In this document: positions 44,407-52,555 of the stretch, one piece after another
Layout of the letters: each line of letters opens with the position of its first letter
Position numbering within the stretch: position 1 is the first letter of the stretch
Notes under the pieces: generated by a model
The model's input: the letters and a program-made list of their open reading frames with translations, nothing else
What the model was told of the DNA's origin: nothing
The model's database searches: none
Program-made: the position numbers and the translations under genes
Assembly: GCA_963813495.1 (NCBI GenBank)
Contig: CAWEZC010000011.1
Span: 62,001-126,000 of the forward strand
Length of the DNA: 64,000 bases
From: JACVRW01 sp963813495
GTDB taxonomy: Bacteria; Actinomycetota; Thermoleophilia; Solirubrobacterales; Thermoleophilaceae
Direction: 5' to 3'

Positions 44407-45269
44407 TGGCCAGCCACTTCCTAACAGGTGAGGAGCTCACACCCGCGGAACAACGGGCGCTGCTCGACCGCGCGCTACAGCTCAAGGCAAACCGCCTCGC
44501 CTCGCGCGCTCTGGAGGACAAGAGCGTGGCGCTGCTGTTCGACAAGCCCTCGACCCGCACTCGGGTCTCGTTCGAGACCGGCGTCTACGAGCTCGGCGGA
44601 CACCCGCTCGTACTGCGCCAGGGCGACCTTCAGCTCACCCGGGGAGAATCGCCGCGCGACACCGCGCTCGTGCTGTCGCGCATGATCCATGCGATAGCGA
44701 TCCGCACCGGCCCCCACGAGACGGCGGAGGAACTGGCCCGCTGGGCCACGGTTCCGGTGATCAACATGCTCACCCAGGCGCACCACCCCTGCCAGGCGCT
44801 GGCCGACCTGATGACGCTGCTCGAGCGCTTCGGCCGCCTCGAAGGGCTCAAGCTGGCCTACATCGGCGACGGCAACAACGTCACGCGGTCGCTGCTGCTG
44901 GCCGGGCGGATCGCCGGGGTCGAGGTCGCAGTGGGCACGCCGCCCGAGCTCTCGCTGCCCGAGGCGCCGGGCCTCGATCCGGCCGAAGCCGTGAGCGGCG
45001 CGCACGCCGTCTACACCGATGTCTGGGTCAGCATGGGCGACGAGCAGGACGCCGACCGGCGGCGGGGCCTGCTCGCTCCCTACCGGGTGGACTCCGAGCT
45101 GCTGGCCCATGCCCGCGAGGACGCGATCGTGCTGCACTGCCTGCCGGCGCATCCGGGGGAGGAGATCACCGAAGAGCTGCTCTACGGCCCCCGCTCCGCC
45201 GTATGGGACCAGGCCGAAAACCGCCTGCACGCGCAAAAGGCGCTGCTGGAGCTGTTAACGGCGGAATAA
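44406..45269 (+). CDS. argF: Ornithine carbamoyltransferase
   Basis: Makes citrulline from ornithine and carbamoyl phosphate in arginine synthesis. The protein is 287 residues, slightly short for the family. FDKPSTRTRVSFETG binds carbamoyl phosphate, HHPCQALADLMTL follows, and HCLPAHPGEEITEE holds the ornithine-site Cys. The TTG start at 44406 was chosen because it gives MASHFLTGEELTPAE, the normal N-terminus, with GAGGA about 6 bases upstream. The start overlaps the divergent EEP gene's ATG, so its promoter lies inside that gene. No other arg genes are in the window. Confidence 0.93.
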   Translation: MASHFLTGEELTPAEQRALLDRALQLKANRLASRALEDKSVALLFDKPSTRTRVSFETGVYELGGHPLVLRQGDLQLTRGESPRDTALVLSRMIHAIAIRTGPHETAEELARWATVPVINMLTQAHHPCQALADLMTLLERFGRLEGLKLAYIGDGNNVTRSLLLAGRIAGVEVAVGTPPELSLPEAPGLDPAEAVSGAHAVYTDVWVSMGDEQDADRRRGLLAPYRVDSELLAHAREDAIVLHCLPAHPGEEITEELLYGPRSAVWDQAENRLHAQKALLELLTAE

Positions 45270-45340
45270 GCCGGGCGCGCAGCCGGTCGTCCTGTCTATG
45301 GTTCGCAGCGGATTCGTGGAAGATCCCGGATGGAGGCCCG

Positions 45341-45793
45341 ATGAAGAAGTGGCTCGCCCTGATGCTCGCCTGCCTCGCGCTCGGCCTGGTGGCGGCCGGT
45401 TGCGGTGACGACGACGACGACTCGGGCGGCGACGGCGCCGCCGATACCCAGCAGCCGGCCGAGACCGAAAGCGGCGGCGGCGAAGCTGAGGACACCGGGT
45501 CCGGCGGTGGCGAGGGCGGCGCCGGGGGCCCCACTGTCTCCATGAAGAACATCCAGTTCCAGCCCGCCGACATCTCAGTGAGCGCAGGCGACACCATCAC
45601 CTTCATGAACGACGAGGCCGTCCCGCACGACGTCAAGAAGGCGGCCGGCCCGGGCCGGGACTTCGAGTCCGGTCCCGAGGGCGGCATGCAGGAGGGCGAC
45701 ACCTACGAGCTGACGCTCGACAAGGCCGGCAAGTACGAATACGTGTGCCGCGTGCATGCGCCGGGCATGGCCGGCACGATCACCGTCAAATAG
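45341..45793 (+). CDS. Cupredoxin (plastocyanin-like) lipoprotein
   Basis: A 150-residue copper protein anchored to the membrane. The lipoprotein signal MKKWLALMLACLALGLVAAGC ends at Cys21. A Gly/Glu/Asp-rich linker spans about 22-65. The cupredoxin domain has a complete type 1 copper site: His96 (AVPHDV), Cys136, His139 and Met143 (CRVHAPGM). It probably carries electrons outside the cell membrane. The ATG at 45341 has GGAGG about 6 bases upstream. Confidence 0.9.
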   Translation: MKKWLALMLACLALGLVAAGCGDDDDDSGGDGAADTQQPAETESGGGEAEDTGSGGGEGGAGGPTVSMKNIQFQPADISVSAGDTITFMNDEAVPHDVKKAAGPGRDFESGPEGGMQEGDTYELTLDKAGKYEYVCRVHAPGMAGTITVK

Positions 45794-45797
45794 GCCG

Positions 45798-46289
45798 CTA
45801 GTCGGGCCTGCGGCGCAGGCCGAAGCCCCGGAGCACCAGCAGCGCGGTCTCCCCCAGCCCGCCGCGGGCCGGCAGAAGGCCCAGCTGGGTGGCGGCGTCG
45901 TAGAGGTCGAAGAAGCCGCGCGCCCGCCGTACGGCGTCGTCGGCCAGCTCGATGTAGTGGATGCCGTGGAGGGTCACGTAACAGTCGCTGGCCGGGAGCA
46001 TCTGGCCGAGATCGCCCCGGTGGGTGCCGAGCGCCCGCCAGGGCAGGCAGGCGTGCGTGCCGCGCAACAGCGGCGCAGCCGTGCTCTCGATCCTGAGGTC
46101 CGGGAACGCACGCCGCAGCCCGGCGGCGTGGCGGTCGAGCGCGTCCACGCCGCGCAGCGGATCCGTTGCCACCGGATCCTCGTAGGAGATGTCCGGCGTG
46201 CAGCAGGCCTCGAAACCCCTTCCCTGCCAGCCGCCGTGCCAGCGCTCGGCCAGGGCGTCCAGCGTTCCGCGCTCCAGCTCGGTGCTCAC
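45798..46289 (-). CDS. NTF2-fold SnoaL/ester cyclase-like protein
   Basis: A 163-residue soluble protein. LDALAERWHGGWQGRG, YEDPVATDPLRGVDALDRHAAGLRRAFPDLRIE and HYIELADDAVRRARGFFDLYDAATQLGLLP match the cone-shaped SnoaL-like family, which includes ester cyclases and scaffold proteins. No specific activity is assigned. Its GTG start overlaps the thiG stop (GTGA), so it is the last gene of the thiO-thiS-thiG-X run, though thiamine synthesis has no step for it. The preceding 45341 gene is convergent. Confidence 0.75.
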   Translation of the reverse strand: MSTELERGTLDALAERWHGGWQGRGFEACCTPDISYEDPVATDPLRGVDALDRHAAGLRRAFPDLRIESTAAPLLRGTHACLPWRALGTHRGDLGQMLPASDCYVTLHGIHYIELADDAVRRARGFFDLYDAATQLGLLPARGGLGETALLVLRGFGLRRRPD

Positions 46290-47053
46290 CGGGTGAGCTC
46301 GGCGACGCCCTCTTCGGGAGACGAGGCCCGGGCGTAATGGCGGCGCGGGATGCGGCCGGCCTGGCTCGCCTCCCGGCCGGCCTCCACCGCCTTGCGCATG
46401 GCGTGGGCCATCGCCACGGGGTCGGCCGCGCGTGAGATCGCGCTGGCCAGCAGAACGGCGTCGCAGCCCAGCTCCATCGCCAGCGCGGCGTCCGACGCCG
46501 TACCGATTCCGGCGTCGAGGATCACCGGCACACGGGCGGCGTCGACGATCAGCCGCAGGTTGTAGGCGTTGTTGATTCCCATGCCGCTGCCGATCGGGGA
46601 GCCGAGCGGCATCACCGCCGCGCAGCCGGCGTCCTCGAGGCGGCGGGCCAGGATGGGATCGTCGTTGGTGTAGGGCAGCACGGTGAAGCCATCGGCCACC
46701 AGTTCCTCCGCGGCCACGAGCAGCTCGGCGGGATCTGGCAGGAGCGTCTTGTCGTCACCGATCACCTCGAGCTTCACCCTCTCGCTCTCCAGCGCCTCCC
46801 GGGCCAGCCGGGCGGTGGTCACCGCCTCGCGCGCCGTGAAGCAGCCCGCCGTATTCGGAAGCACCTCCAGGCCGGCCTCGCTCAGCACCTCGACGATCGA
46901 TCCGCGCGCGCTCGGGTCCACCCGTCGCATGGCCACGGTGGCGAGCTCGGCGCCCGAGGCGACGGCGGCCTCGGCCATCACCTCCAGGCTGCGAAAGCCG
47001 CCTGTGCCGAGGATCAGGCGAGAGCTCAGCTGGCGGCCGGCAAGGGCGAACAT
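46286..47053 (-). CDS. thiG: Thiazole synthase
   Basis: Forms the thiazole phosphate of thiamine from deoxyxylulose phosphate, dehydroglycine and ThiS thiocarboxylate. The protein is 255 residues: SSRLILGTGGFRSLEVMAEA, RRVDPS, LPNTAGCFTAREAV, VKLEVIGDDKTLLPD (with the Schiff-base Lys), MPLGSPIGSGMGINN and DAGIGTASDAALAMELGCD are all ThiG blocks. The ATG at 47053 overlaps the thiS stop (ATGA). Confidence 0.96.
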   Translation of the reverse strand: MFALAGRQLSSRLILGTGGFRSLEVMAEAAVASGAELATVAMRRVDPSARGSIVEVLSEAGLEVLPNTAGCFTAREAVTTARLAREALESERVKLEVIGDDKTLLPDPAELLVAAEELVADGFTVLPYTNDDPILARRLEDAGCAAVMPLGSPIGSGMGINNAYNLRLIVDAARVPVILDAGIGTASDAALAMELGCDAVLLASAISRAADPVAMAHAMRKAVEAGREASQAGRIPRRHYARASSPEEGVAELTR

Positions 47054-47265
47054 CAGCAACCCCCCTGTACCGCGTGAAGAACCTCGACCTGCTGGCCCTC
47101 GCGCATCTCCGTGGTGGCCCAGGCGCCGCGGGGAACCACCTCGCCGTCGACGGCCACCGCGACGCCGCGGCCGTCGTCGGAGGCGCCCGCGGCCCGCACC
47201 GCCGACTCCACCGTCGCACCCTCGGGCAGGTCGTGAGGGTGGCCGTTGAGCAGCACCGCGGTCAC
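47053..47265 (-). CDS. thiS: Sulfur carrier protein ThiS, with an extra C-terminal Cys
   Basis: A 70-residue ubiquitin-like sulfur carrier (LLNGHPHDLPEGATVESAV at the start, EGQQVEVLHAVQGG near the end). It gives sulfur to ThiG through a thiocarboxylate on its terminal Gly. Family members usually end in Gly-Gly, but here Gly68-Gly69 is followed by Cys70 and then TGA. The extra residue would have to be removed before ThiF adenylation. It lies in frame after a run of six G, so an indel would change it. GTG start at 47265 overlaps the thiO stop (GTGA). Confidence 0.9.
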   Translation of the reverse strand: MTAVLLNGHPHDLPEGATVESAVRAAGASDDGRGVAVAVDGEVVPRGAWATTEMREGQQVEVLHAVQGGC

Positions 47266-48404
47266 GCGCGTGCCCCCACCGCGGCGAAGCGGGCGGGATC
47301 CAGCGCAGCCAGCTCCGGCGAGGGCTCGCCGCCGCTGAGCAGCTCGGCCACCAGCTCCCCGGTGAGCGGCGCGAGCAGAACCCCGTTGCGCCAGTGCCCG
47401 GTGGCCCAGACGAGGCCATCGAGCTCGCCGCGGCCCACCACGGGTGCGTTGTCCGGCGTGCCGGGGCGCAGGCCGGCGCGAGCCCGCACCAGCTCGAGCT
47501 CGCCCACCTCCGGGAGCACCTCCCAGGCGGCCTCCAGCAGTCGATAGACGCCGTCGGCGGTGACGGCGGTGTCGAAGCCCTGCTCCTCCACGGTGGCGCC
47601 CAGCACCACCCGCCCGTCACCACGGGCCAGCAGGTAGCAGCGCGGCGTACGCACGACCCTGTGCAACGGCTCGGTCATGCCGTCGCGCACGCGCAGCTCG
47701 AGGATCTGGCCCTTGACCGGGCGTACCGGCGGACCCACACCATCGGGTGCCAGGGCGGCGCTCCAGGGACCGGCCGCCACCACCACCTGGTCGCAGGCGA
47801 TCGACCAGCTCGCGGTGCGCACACCGGTCACGCGCTGCCCGTCGTGCTCGATCTCCTTCACCTCGGTGCCGAGATGAACGTCGCCCACCGCTTCGGCCAG
47901 TGCCCGTGACACGGCCCGCGGCTCGGCCTGGCCGTCCTGCGGGGCGAGGATCCCGCCGGCGATGCGTGGCGACAGGCCCGGCTCGAGCTCGCGGCAGCGG
48001 GAGGGCGTGAGCCACTCGGCCCGAAGGCCCAGTGAGCGCTGGAACTCGTGCAGCCGGCGCAGCGCCGCCGCGTCGTCGCGGTCCGGGGCCACCACCAGGG
48101 CTCCACTCTCCCGGTAGCCCGTTGGGAGGCCCGTGACCTCCTCGAGCTCCGCCGCAAAGCCCGGCCAGCGCTCGCGTCCGATCAGGTTGACTCCGAGGGC
48201 GGCCTCCTCGCCGAAGTCGGCCTCGGTCACGGGCGCGAGCATGCCCGCGGCGACGCTCGACGTGGCGGCGCCCGGCTCGGCTGCGCGGTCGACGACGAGC
48301 ACCGACAGGCCGCGCCGTCGCGCCCGCCAGGCGCAGGCGAGGCCGATCAGCCCGGCGCCGATGACGACGGCGTCGTAATGGTGTTCTCCTCGCGGCGGTT
48401 GCAT
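47262..48404 (-). CDS. thiO: Glycine oxidase ThiO
   Basis: FAD enzyme oxidising glycine to dehydroglycine for thiazole formation. The protein is 380 residues: YDAVVIGAGLIGLACAWRAR (FAD site), SVAAGMLAPVTEADFG, GGILAPQDGQAEPRAV, RPVKGQILELR, LGATVEEQGFD and WATGHWRNGVLLAP. The ATG at 48404 is chosen because the riboswitch ends just upstream and GGAGGAAGGGGAG provides the ribosome site. A longer in-frame ATG at 48425 lies within the riboswitch itself (its GTAATGCC segment) and is rejected. First gene of the thi run. Confidence 0.94.
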   Translation of the reverse strand: MQPPRGEHHYDAVVIGAGLIGLACAWRARRRGLSVLVVDRAAEPGAATSSVAAGMLAPVTEADFGEEAALGVNLIGRERWPGFAAELEEVTGLPTGYRESGALVVAPDRDDAAALRRLHEFQRSLGLRAEWLTPSRCRELEPGLSPRIAGGILAPQDGQAEPRAVSRALAEAVGDVHLGTEVKEIEHDGQRVTGVRTASWSIACDQVVVAAGPWSAALAPDGVGPPVRPVKGQILELRVRDGMTEPLHRVVRTPRCYLLARGDGRVVLGATVEEQGFDTAVTADGVYRLLEAAWEVLPEVGELELVRARAGLRPGTPDNAPVVGRGELDGLVWATGHWRNGVLLAPLTGELVAELLSGGEPSPELAALDPARFAAVGARA

Positions 48405-48409
48405 CTCCC

Positions 48410-48500
48410 CTTCCTCCACCGGCATTACCCGGGTCAGGTTCGACGGTCGGCGGCGCCGCAGCCGCCCTCTCAGCCCGGTCCGCCCGAGCTCCCGTGTTCT
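48410..48500 (-). ncRNA. TPP (THI-element) riboswitch
   Basis: On the minus strand the leader of thiO contains the conserved thiamine pyrophosphate aptamer parts in order. These are CGGGAGCTC (the 5' GGGGnGC-like arm), CGGGCTGAGAGGG with the invariant CTGAGA, then ACCTGACCCGGGTAATGCC (the ACCTGA and GGnTAAT block). The thiO ribosome site directly follows the last block, so ligand binding probably blocks translation initiation. Boundaries are approximate. Confidence 0.93.
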
Positions 48501-48522
48501 CCCGGAATGGTACCCGGGCGCG

Positions 48523-48738
48523 CTACTGGCGACGCGTCGGGTAGTCGTCGGCGGGCGGAGGCGAGCGCCCGTCGTCTCGGAGGAAGATGACCGCCAGCGA
48601 GATCACGAGCCCGATGACCCCTACGATCAAGAGGATCAGGCCCACGGTTTGAAGCTCGATGCCCGAGACCTCCGCGGTCACGGCGTAGCGCAGAATGGCG
48701 CCCGCCGCGATGAGGAATATGGAAGCTCCGATGCTCAT
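48523..48738 (-). CDS. Small two-helix membrane protein (DUF6458-like)
   Basis: A 71-residue protein with two membrane helices: SIGASIFLIAAGAILRYAV and VGLILLIVGVIGLVISLAVIFL. The MSIGxSIFLIAxGAIL start is typical of small actinobacterial DUF6458 proteins of unknown function. It lies 20-30 bases before the TPP riboswitch on the same strand, so it may be an upstream unit of the same transcript or independent. Confidence 0.75.
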   Translation of the reverse strand: MSIGASIFLIAAGAILRYAVTAEVSGIELQTVGLILLIVGVIGLVISLAVIFLRDDGRSPPPADDYPTRRQ

Positions 48739-48908
48739 TTCTGATAGGTCTTAGGGACCGGCGGGCGGGACGCTACCAGGGGCGGGGGACCGCAACCGGA
48801 CGCGTTCTGTGTGTTGTCAGCAGGACGACACGTTGCGTGCCGGTGCCGAAGGTGCGCACTCGAACCCCGCGTCCTGCGGCCGAACCCGACCCCTCTCGTT
48901 AGAGACGA

Positions 48909-50354
48909 ATGCGATCAACAACGCTCTTCACCACGCTCGCGCTCGCCCTGGTGGCGCTCGTGCTGCTGCCCTCCGCCGCCGGCGCGAGCTCGCGCCAGCT
49001 GGCGATCTTCCAGGACGACAGCCTGCTGCTGACCAGCGGTGACGCGGTCCGCGAGTCCACGCTCGACGAGATCAGCGCCCTGGGTGCCGACGCGGTAAAG
49101 GCCCAGCTCGACTGGGCCACCGTCGCTCCGGGGGGCCGAAGCAAGCCCTCCGGGTTCGACGGCTCCGACCCGTCGCAGTATCCGGGCTGGGGCGTTTACG
49201 ACGAGTTCGTGGCCGATGCCCAGGCACGCGGCTTCGAGGTCATCTTCGCGCTCAGCCCGCCGGCCCCGAGCTGGGCCACCAAGGGGAAGCGCGGGCGCTA
49301 CGAGCGCTTCGACCGGCCAAGTGCACGCGAGTTCGGGCGCTTCGCCGAAGCGGCCGCCACGCGCTACGAGAGCGTGGACGCGTGGTCGTTCTACAACGAG
49401 CCCAACCTCTTCAAGTACCTCTACCCCCAGTCGCGCAACGGGGTCCCGGTGGCGCCGCATCAGTACCGTGGCCTCGTCCGCTCCGGTGAGGCGGGACTGA
49501 GGCGTGCAGGCGCCGGCGGCGACACCGTCCTGTTCGGCGAGCTGCTACCCCAGGGCAACGCCGCCACCGGGCCGCAGAAGAACCTGGCCCCGCTGCGCTT
49601 CCTGCGCGAGTTCTTCTGCCTCGACCCCGGCTACCGAGCTTTCCGCGGGCGCGCCGCCCGCTCGCGCGGCTGCCAGGATTACAAGCGCCTCACGGGGCTC
49701 GACGGCTTCGCCTACCACCCCTACACCCGCGGCGGCGGGCCGGGCGTCAAGGAGATCTCCTCCGACGACGCCACGATCCGCTCGCTCGGGCGCGTCACGC
49801 GCGTGCTCGACCGCGCGCGTTCCAAGCGGCGCATCGGCGGGCGGCGGCTGCCGATCTGGATCACCGAGTTCGACTTCCAGTCCGACCCGCCCGATCCGTT
49901 CGGCGCGCGGCTCAAGCGGATCCCCGTCTTCATGGGCATCTCCGAGCTGTGGCTCGCCCAGCGCAACCGGCGTGTGGCGGCGTACTCGCAGTACACGATG
50001 AACGACACGCCCGGCGACCCCGGCCTCTGGCAGGGCGGTCTGCGCTTCTCGAGCGGCCGCAAGAAGCCCGGCGTGTACGACGCCTACCGCCTCCCCATTC
50101 TCGTGCGCCGGCTCGGCCCGAGCGCCGTGGAGGTTCGTGGCGCCGCTCGGCCCGGTGGCGCGGGTGCGGTCGTGCAGGTGCAGCAACGCAAGGGACGCGG
50201 TAGCTACCGTGACCTGGGCGGGCCGATCACCGTGCGCAACGTGCGCGGCTATTTCAGCGCCCGCTTCAGGCTGTCCGGCGCCGCGAATCGAACCTACCGC
50301 CTGGTGTCGGGCGGACAGAACAGTCCCAATGTCAAACCGGTCACGCTCTTCTGA
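48909..50354 (+). CDS. Secreted glycoside hydrolase-like TIM-barrel protein
   Basis: A 481-residue exported protein with signal peptide MRSTTLFTTLALALVALVLLPSAAGA. The barrel carries GADAVKAQLDWATVAPG near the start, AWSFYNEPNLFKY (Asn-Glu, likely acid/base) and LPIWITEFDF (likely nucleophile Glu), as in clan GH-A. The C-terminal 90 residues (VEVRGAARPGGAGAVVQVQQ) form a beta sandwich, perhaps for binding. Substrate unknown. It is followed by a related gene at 50390 and resembles the gene at 21657 in layout. Confidence 0.78.
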   Translation: MRSTTLFTTLALALVALVLLPSAAGASSRQLAIFQDDSLLLTSGDAVRESTLDEISALGADAVKAQLDWATVAPGGRSKPSGFDGSDPSQYPGWGVYDEFVADAQARGFEVIFALSPPAPSWATKGKRGRYERFDRPSAREFGRFAEAAATRYESVDAWSFYNEPNLFKYLYPQSRNGVPVAPHQYRGLVRSGEAGLRRAGAGGDTVLFGELLPQGNAATGPQKNLAPLRFLREFFCLDPGYRAFRGRAARSRGCQDYKRLTGLDGFAYHPYTRGGGPGVKEISSDDATIRSLGRVTRVLDRARSKRRIGGRRLPIWITEFDFQSDPPDPFGARLKRIPVFMGISELWLAQRNRRVAAYSQYTMNDTPGDPGLWQGGLRFSSGRKKPGVYDAYRLPILVRRLGPSAVEVRGAARPGGAGAVVQVQQRKGRGSYRDLGGPITVRNVRGYFSARFRLSGAANRTYRLVSGGQNSPNVKPVTLF

Positions 50355-50389
50355 TGACCATCGAACCCACAGCTACGCTCCGGAGGATC

Positions 50390-51334
50390 ATGACCCGCTC
50401 GCTCGCCTGTCTACTCGCCGCCCTCGTGCTGGCCGCCGTCGGCCTGACGGCCGCTCCGCAACGCTCCGAAGCCGCCATCTCGGTGGGAATCGGCGAGCAG
50501 GACGCCTCGATGTTCACCAACTCCTACTTCACGGACCTGAACATCAAGCGGGCGCGCTACTTCCCCTCCTGGAATGTGGCCCTCAAGTCGCGCGAGGCCG
50601 GCTGGCTCGATTCCTGGCTGGGCGCGGCCGAGACGGCCGGCGTCGAGCCGCTGATCAGCTTCAGTCAGGCCCTCGGCTCGGCCTGTCCGAGCAAGCCGTG
50701 CAAGCTGCCCAGCGTGTCCGAGTACACGCGCGCCTTCAAGGCGTTCCGCAAGCGCTGGCCGCAGGTCAAGGTGATCAGCCCGTGGAACGAGGCCAACCAT
50801 CGCTCGCAGCCGCCGTTCAAGAATCCCAAGCGGGCGGCTCAGTACTACAACGCGGTGCGCGCCAACTGCAAGGGCTGCAAGATCATCGCGGCCGATGTGA
50901 TCGACGAGCGCAACATGGAGAGCTGGCTCAAGGTCTTCAAGAAGCACGCCAAGAAGCCGAAGATCTGGGGCCTCCACAACTACCGCGACACCAACCTGCG
51001 CAAGGGCCAGGTGACCGGGGGCACCGCACGACTGCTCAAGGCGGTCAAGGGCCAGGTCTGGCTGACCGAGACGGGCGGGATCGTGAAGTTCACGCTGCCC
51101 ACCGGTGGCAAGCTGTTCCCGTTCTCGGAGAGCCGGGCCAACAAGGCCGTGAAGCGGATGTTCTCGCTGGCCAAGCGCTACCGCTCGCGCATCAAGCGCC
51201 TCTACATCTACAACTGGTGGCAGCCCGCGGGCCGCAACCGCTTCGACGCCGGCCTGATCACCTCCAAGGGCAAGCCCCGGCCCGCGTACAACACGGTCCG
51301 CCGCACGCTGCGCTCGCCCATCTTCAGCCCCTAG
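50390..51334 (+). CDS. Secreted glycoside hydrolase-like protein
   Basis: A 314-residue exported protein with signal peptide MTRSLACLLAALVLAAVG. VISPWNEANHRSQ (Asn-Glu) and VWLTETGGIV (Glu nucleophile) point to a clan GH-A barrel; the end NRFDAGLITSKGKPRPAYNTVR is common in such proteins. The ATG at 50390 starts the signal peptide and follows GGAGG closely. An alternative ATG at 50354 overlaps the previous stop (TGATG) and adds 12 residues. Probably cotranscribed with the gene before and with thiE after (4 bases). Confidence 0.75.
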   Translation: MTRSLACLLAALVLAAVGLTAAPQRSEAAISVGIGEQDASMFTNSYFTDLNIKRARYFPSWNVALKSREAGWLDSWLGAAETAGVEPLISFSQALGSACPSKPCKLPSVSEYTRAFKAFRKRWPQVKVISPWNEANHRSQPPFKNPKRAAQYYNAVRANCKGCKIIAADVIDERNMESWLKVFKKHAKKPKIWGLHNYRDTNLRKGQVTGGTARLLKAVKGQVWLTETGGIVKFTLPTGGKLFPFSESRANKAVKRMFSLAKRYRSRIKRLYIYNWWQPAGRNRFDAGLITSKGKPRPAYNTVRRTLRSPIFSP

Positions 51335-51338
51335 GCGA

Positions 51339-51998
51339 TTGACGTCCCGCGGCGAGCGGCTCGATCGCGCCCGGCTGTACTTCGTCACCGACGTGCAGCC
51401 GGGCCTCGAGGGGCTGCTCGAGGCGGCGCTCTCGGGCGGAGTGGACATGGTCCAGCTGCGCGACAAGTCCGCCTCCGATGCGGAGCTGGTCGAGGCGGCG
51501 GCGGTCTTCCGCCGCGTCTGCGACGAGCACGGCGCGCTCTTCTGGCTCAACGACCGGCCGGATCTGGCGGGCGTGTGCGGGGCCGACGGCGTGCACGTGG
51601 GCCAGGACGACATGCCGTTGGCCGAGGCCCGCGAGCTGGCGGGCCCTGATGTGCTGATGGGTCTGTCCACGCATTCGCCCGAGCAGCTCGATGCGGCTCT
51701 GGCCGGCGGCCAGGCCGATCAGCTCAGCGTGGGGCCGGTGTGGGAGACGCCGACCAAGGAGGGCCGGCCCGCGGCGGGGCTCGGCTACCTCGGCTATGCG
51801 GCCGAGCGTGCGGCAGGGGTGCCCTGGTTCGCGATCGGGGGAATCGACCTCGGTAACGTCCGAGAGGTGGTTGCAGCCGGCGCTTCGCGGATCGTGGTGG
51901 TGCGTGTCATCCGCGACGCGCCGGACCCGCGAGCGACGGCGGGCGCGCTGCGTGCCGCGCTCGAGGAGGCGTCCGGTGGCTCAGAAGTCCAGCCGTAA
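51339..51998 (+). CDS. thiE: Thiamine-phosphate synthase
   Basis: Joins the pyrimidine and thiazole halves into thiamine phosphate. The protein is 219 residues: RLYFVTDVQPG, GVDMVQLRDKSASD, LFWLNDRPDLAGVCGADGVHVGQDD, SVGPVWETPTKEGRPAAGL and FAIGGIDLGNVREVVAAGASRIVVVRVI are all ThiE blocks. The TTG start at 51339 is 4 bases after the previous stop. It is on the opposite strand from thiO-thiS-thiG and has no riboswitch of its own. Confidence 0.94.
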   Translation: MTSRGERLDRARLYFVTDVQPGLEGLLEAALSGGVDMVQLRDKSASDAELVEAAAVFRRVCDEHGALFWLNDRPDLAGVCGADGVHVGQDDMPLAEARELAGPDVLMGLSTHSPEQLDAALAGGQADQLSVGPVWETPTKEGRPAAGLGYLGYAAERAAGVPWFAIGGIDLGNVREVVAAGASRIVVVRVIRDAPDPRATAGALRAALEEASGGSEVQP

Positions 51999-52539
51999 GC
52001 GGCGCCGGGAACGACGCGCAACGCCTGCCGCGGACCGTCCGCCCGCGGCTCCGGACGCGCCGGCTTCCGCCGCGGCGGGGATGCAGCGCGGCTACGCCCG
52101 CGGCCGGGCCAAGGACCAGGCGGTCCGGCGCTCGCTCAAGCCGCTGGCGCCGGGCGAGCGGCCCGGCGCGGTGACGGTCGGAGCGGTGGCCGCGGCGCTG
52201 CTGGCGCTGGCCAACGTGATCGCGACGATCGCGGGCTGGGATGGCGGCGCGGGATCGGACGGCGGCCAGCGCCTGGTCGGCAGCCTGCTCGTGGCCGCGG
52301 TGCTCCTGCTCGTCGCCTACGGCATGTGGAAGGCGCGCTACTGGGCGGTGCTCGGGATGCAGACCCTGCTCGCGATCACGCTCGTCATCTCCTCGCTCGC
52401 CCTGATCACGGCTACCTCCATCTTCGCCGCCCTCATCCTCGTTGCACTGATCGCCGGCGCCGGCGTCCTGTTCTGGTTCCTGGTCAAGGCCATGGCTCGC
52501 ATCCAGATGCCCGAGCGCCCGGGCTCCGCCGGCCGATAG
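51976..52539 (+). CDS. Membrane protein with basic N-terminus, function unknown
   Basis: A 187-residue protein. The first 40 residues are basic and disordered (SSRKRRRERRATPAADRP). Four hydrophobic helices follow (VGAVAAALLALANVIATIA, LVGSLLVAAVLLLVAYGMW, and two more at about 125-175). The GTG start at 51976 lies inside the end of thiE (23-base overlap) with GGAGG about 5 bases upstream. It sits between thiE and lpdA. No family is recognised. Confidence 0.65.
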   Translation: MAQKSSRKRRRERRATPAADRPPAAPDAPASAAAGMQRGYARGRAKDQAVRRSLKPLAPGERPGAVTVGAVAAALLALANVIATIAGWDGGAGSDGGQRLVGSLLVAAVLLLVAYGMWKARYWAVLGMQTLLAITLVISSLALITATSIFAALILVALIAGAGVLFWFLVKAMARIQMPERPGSAGR

Positions 52540-52555
52540 GTACTCTCGTCGCGCA

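Noticed and set aside
48405..48425. Longer ThiO start at ATG 48425
   Set aside because: The ATG is part of the conserved GTAATGCC block of the TPP riboswitch.
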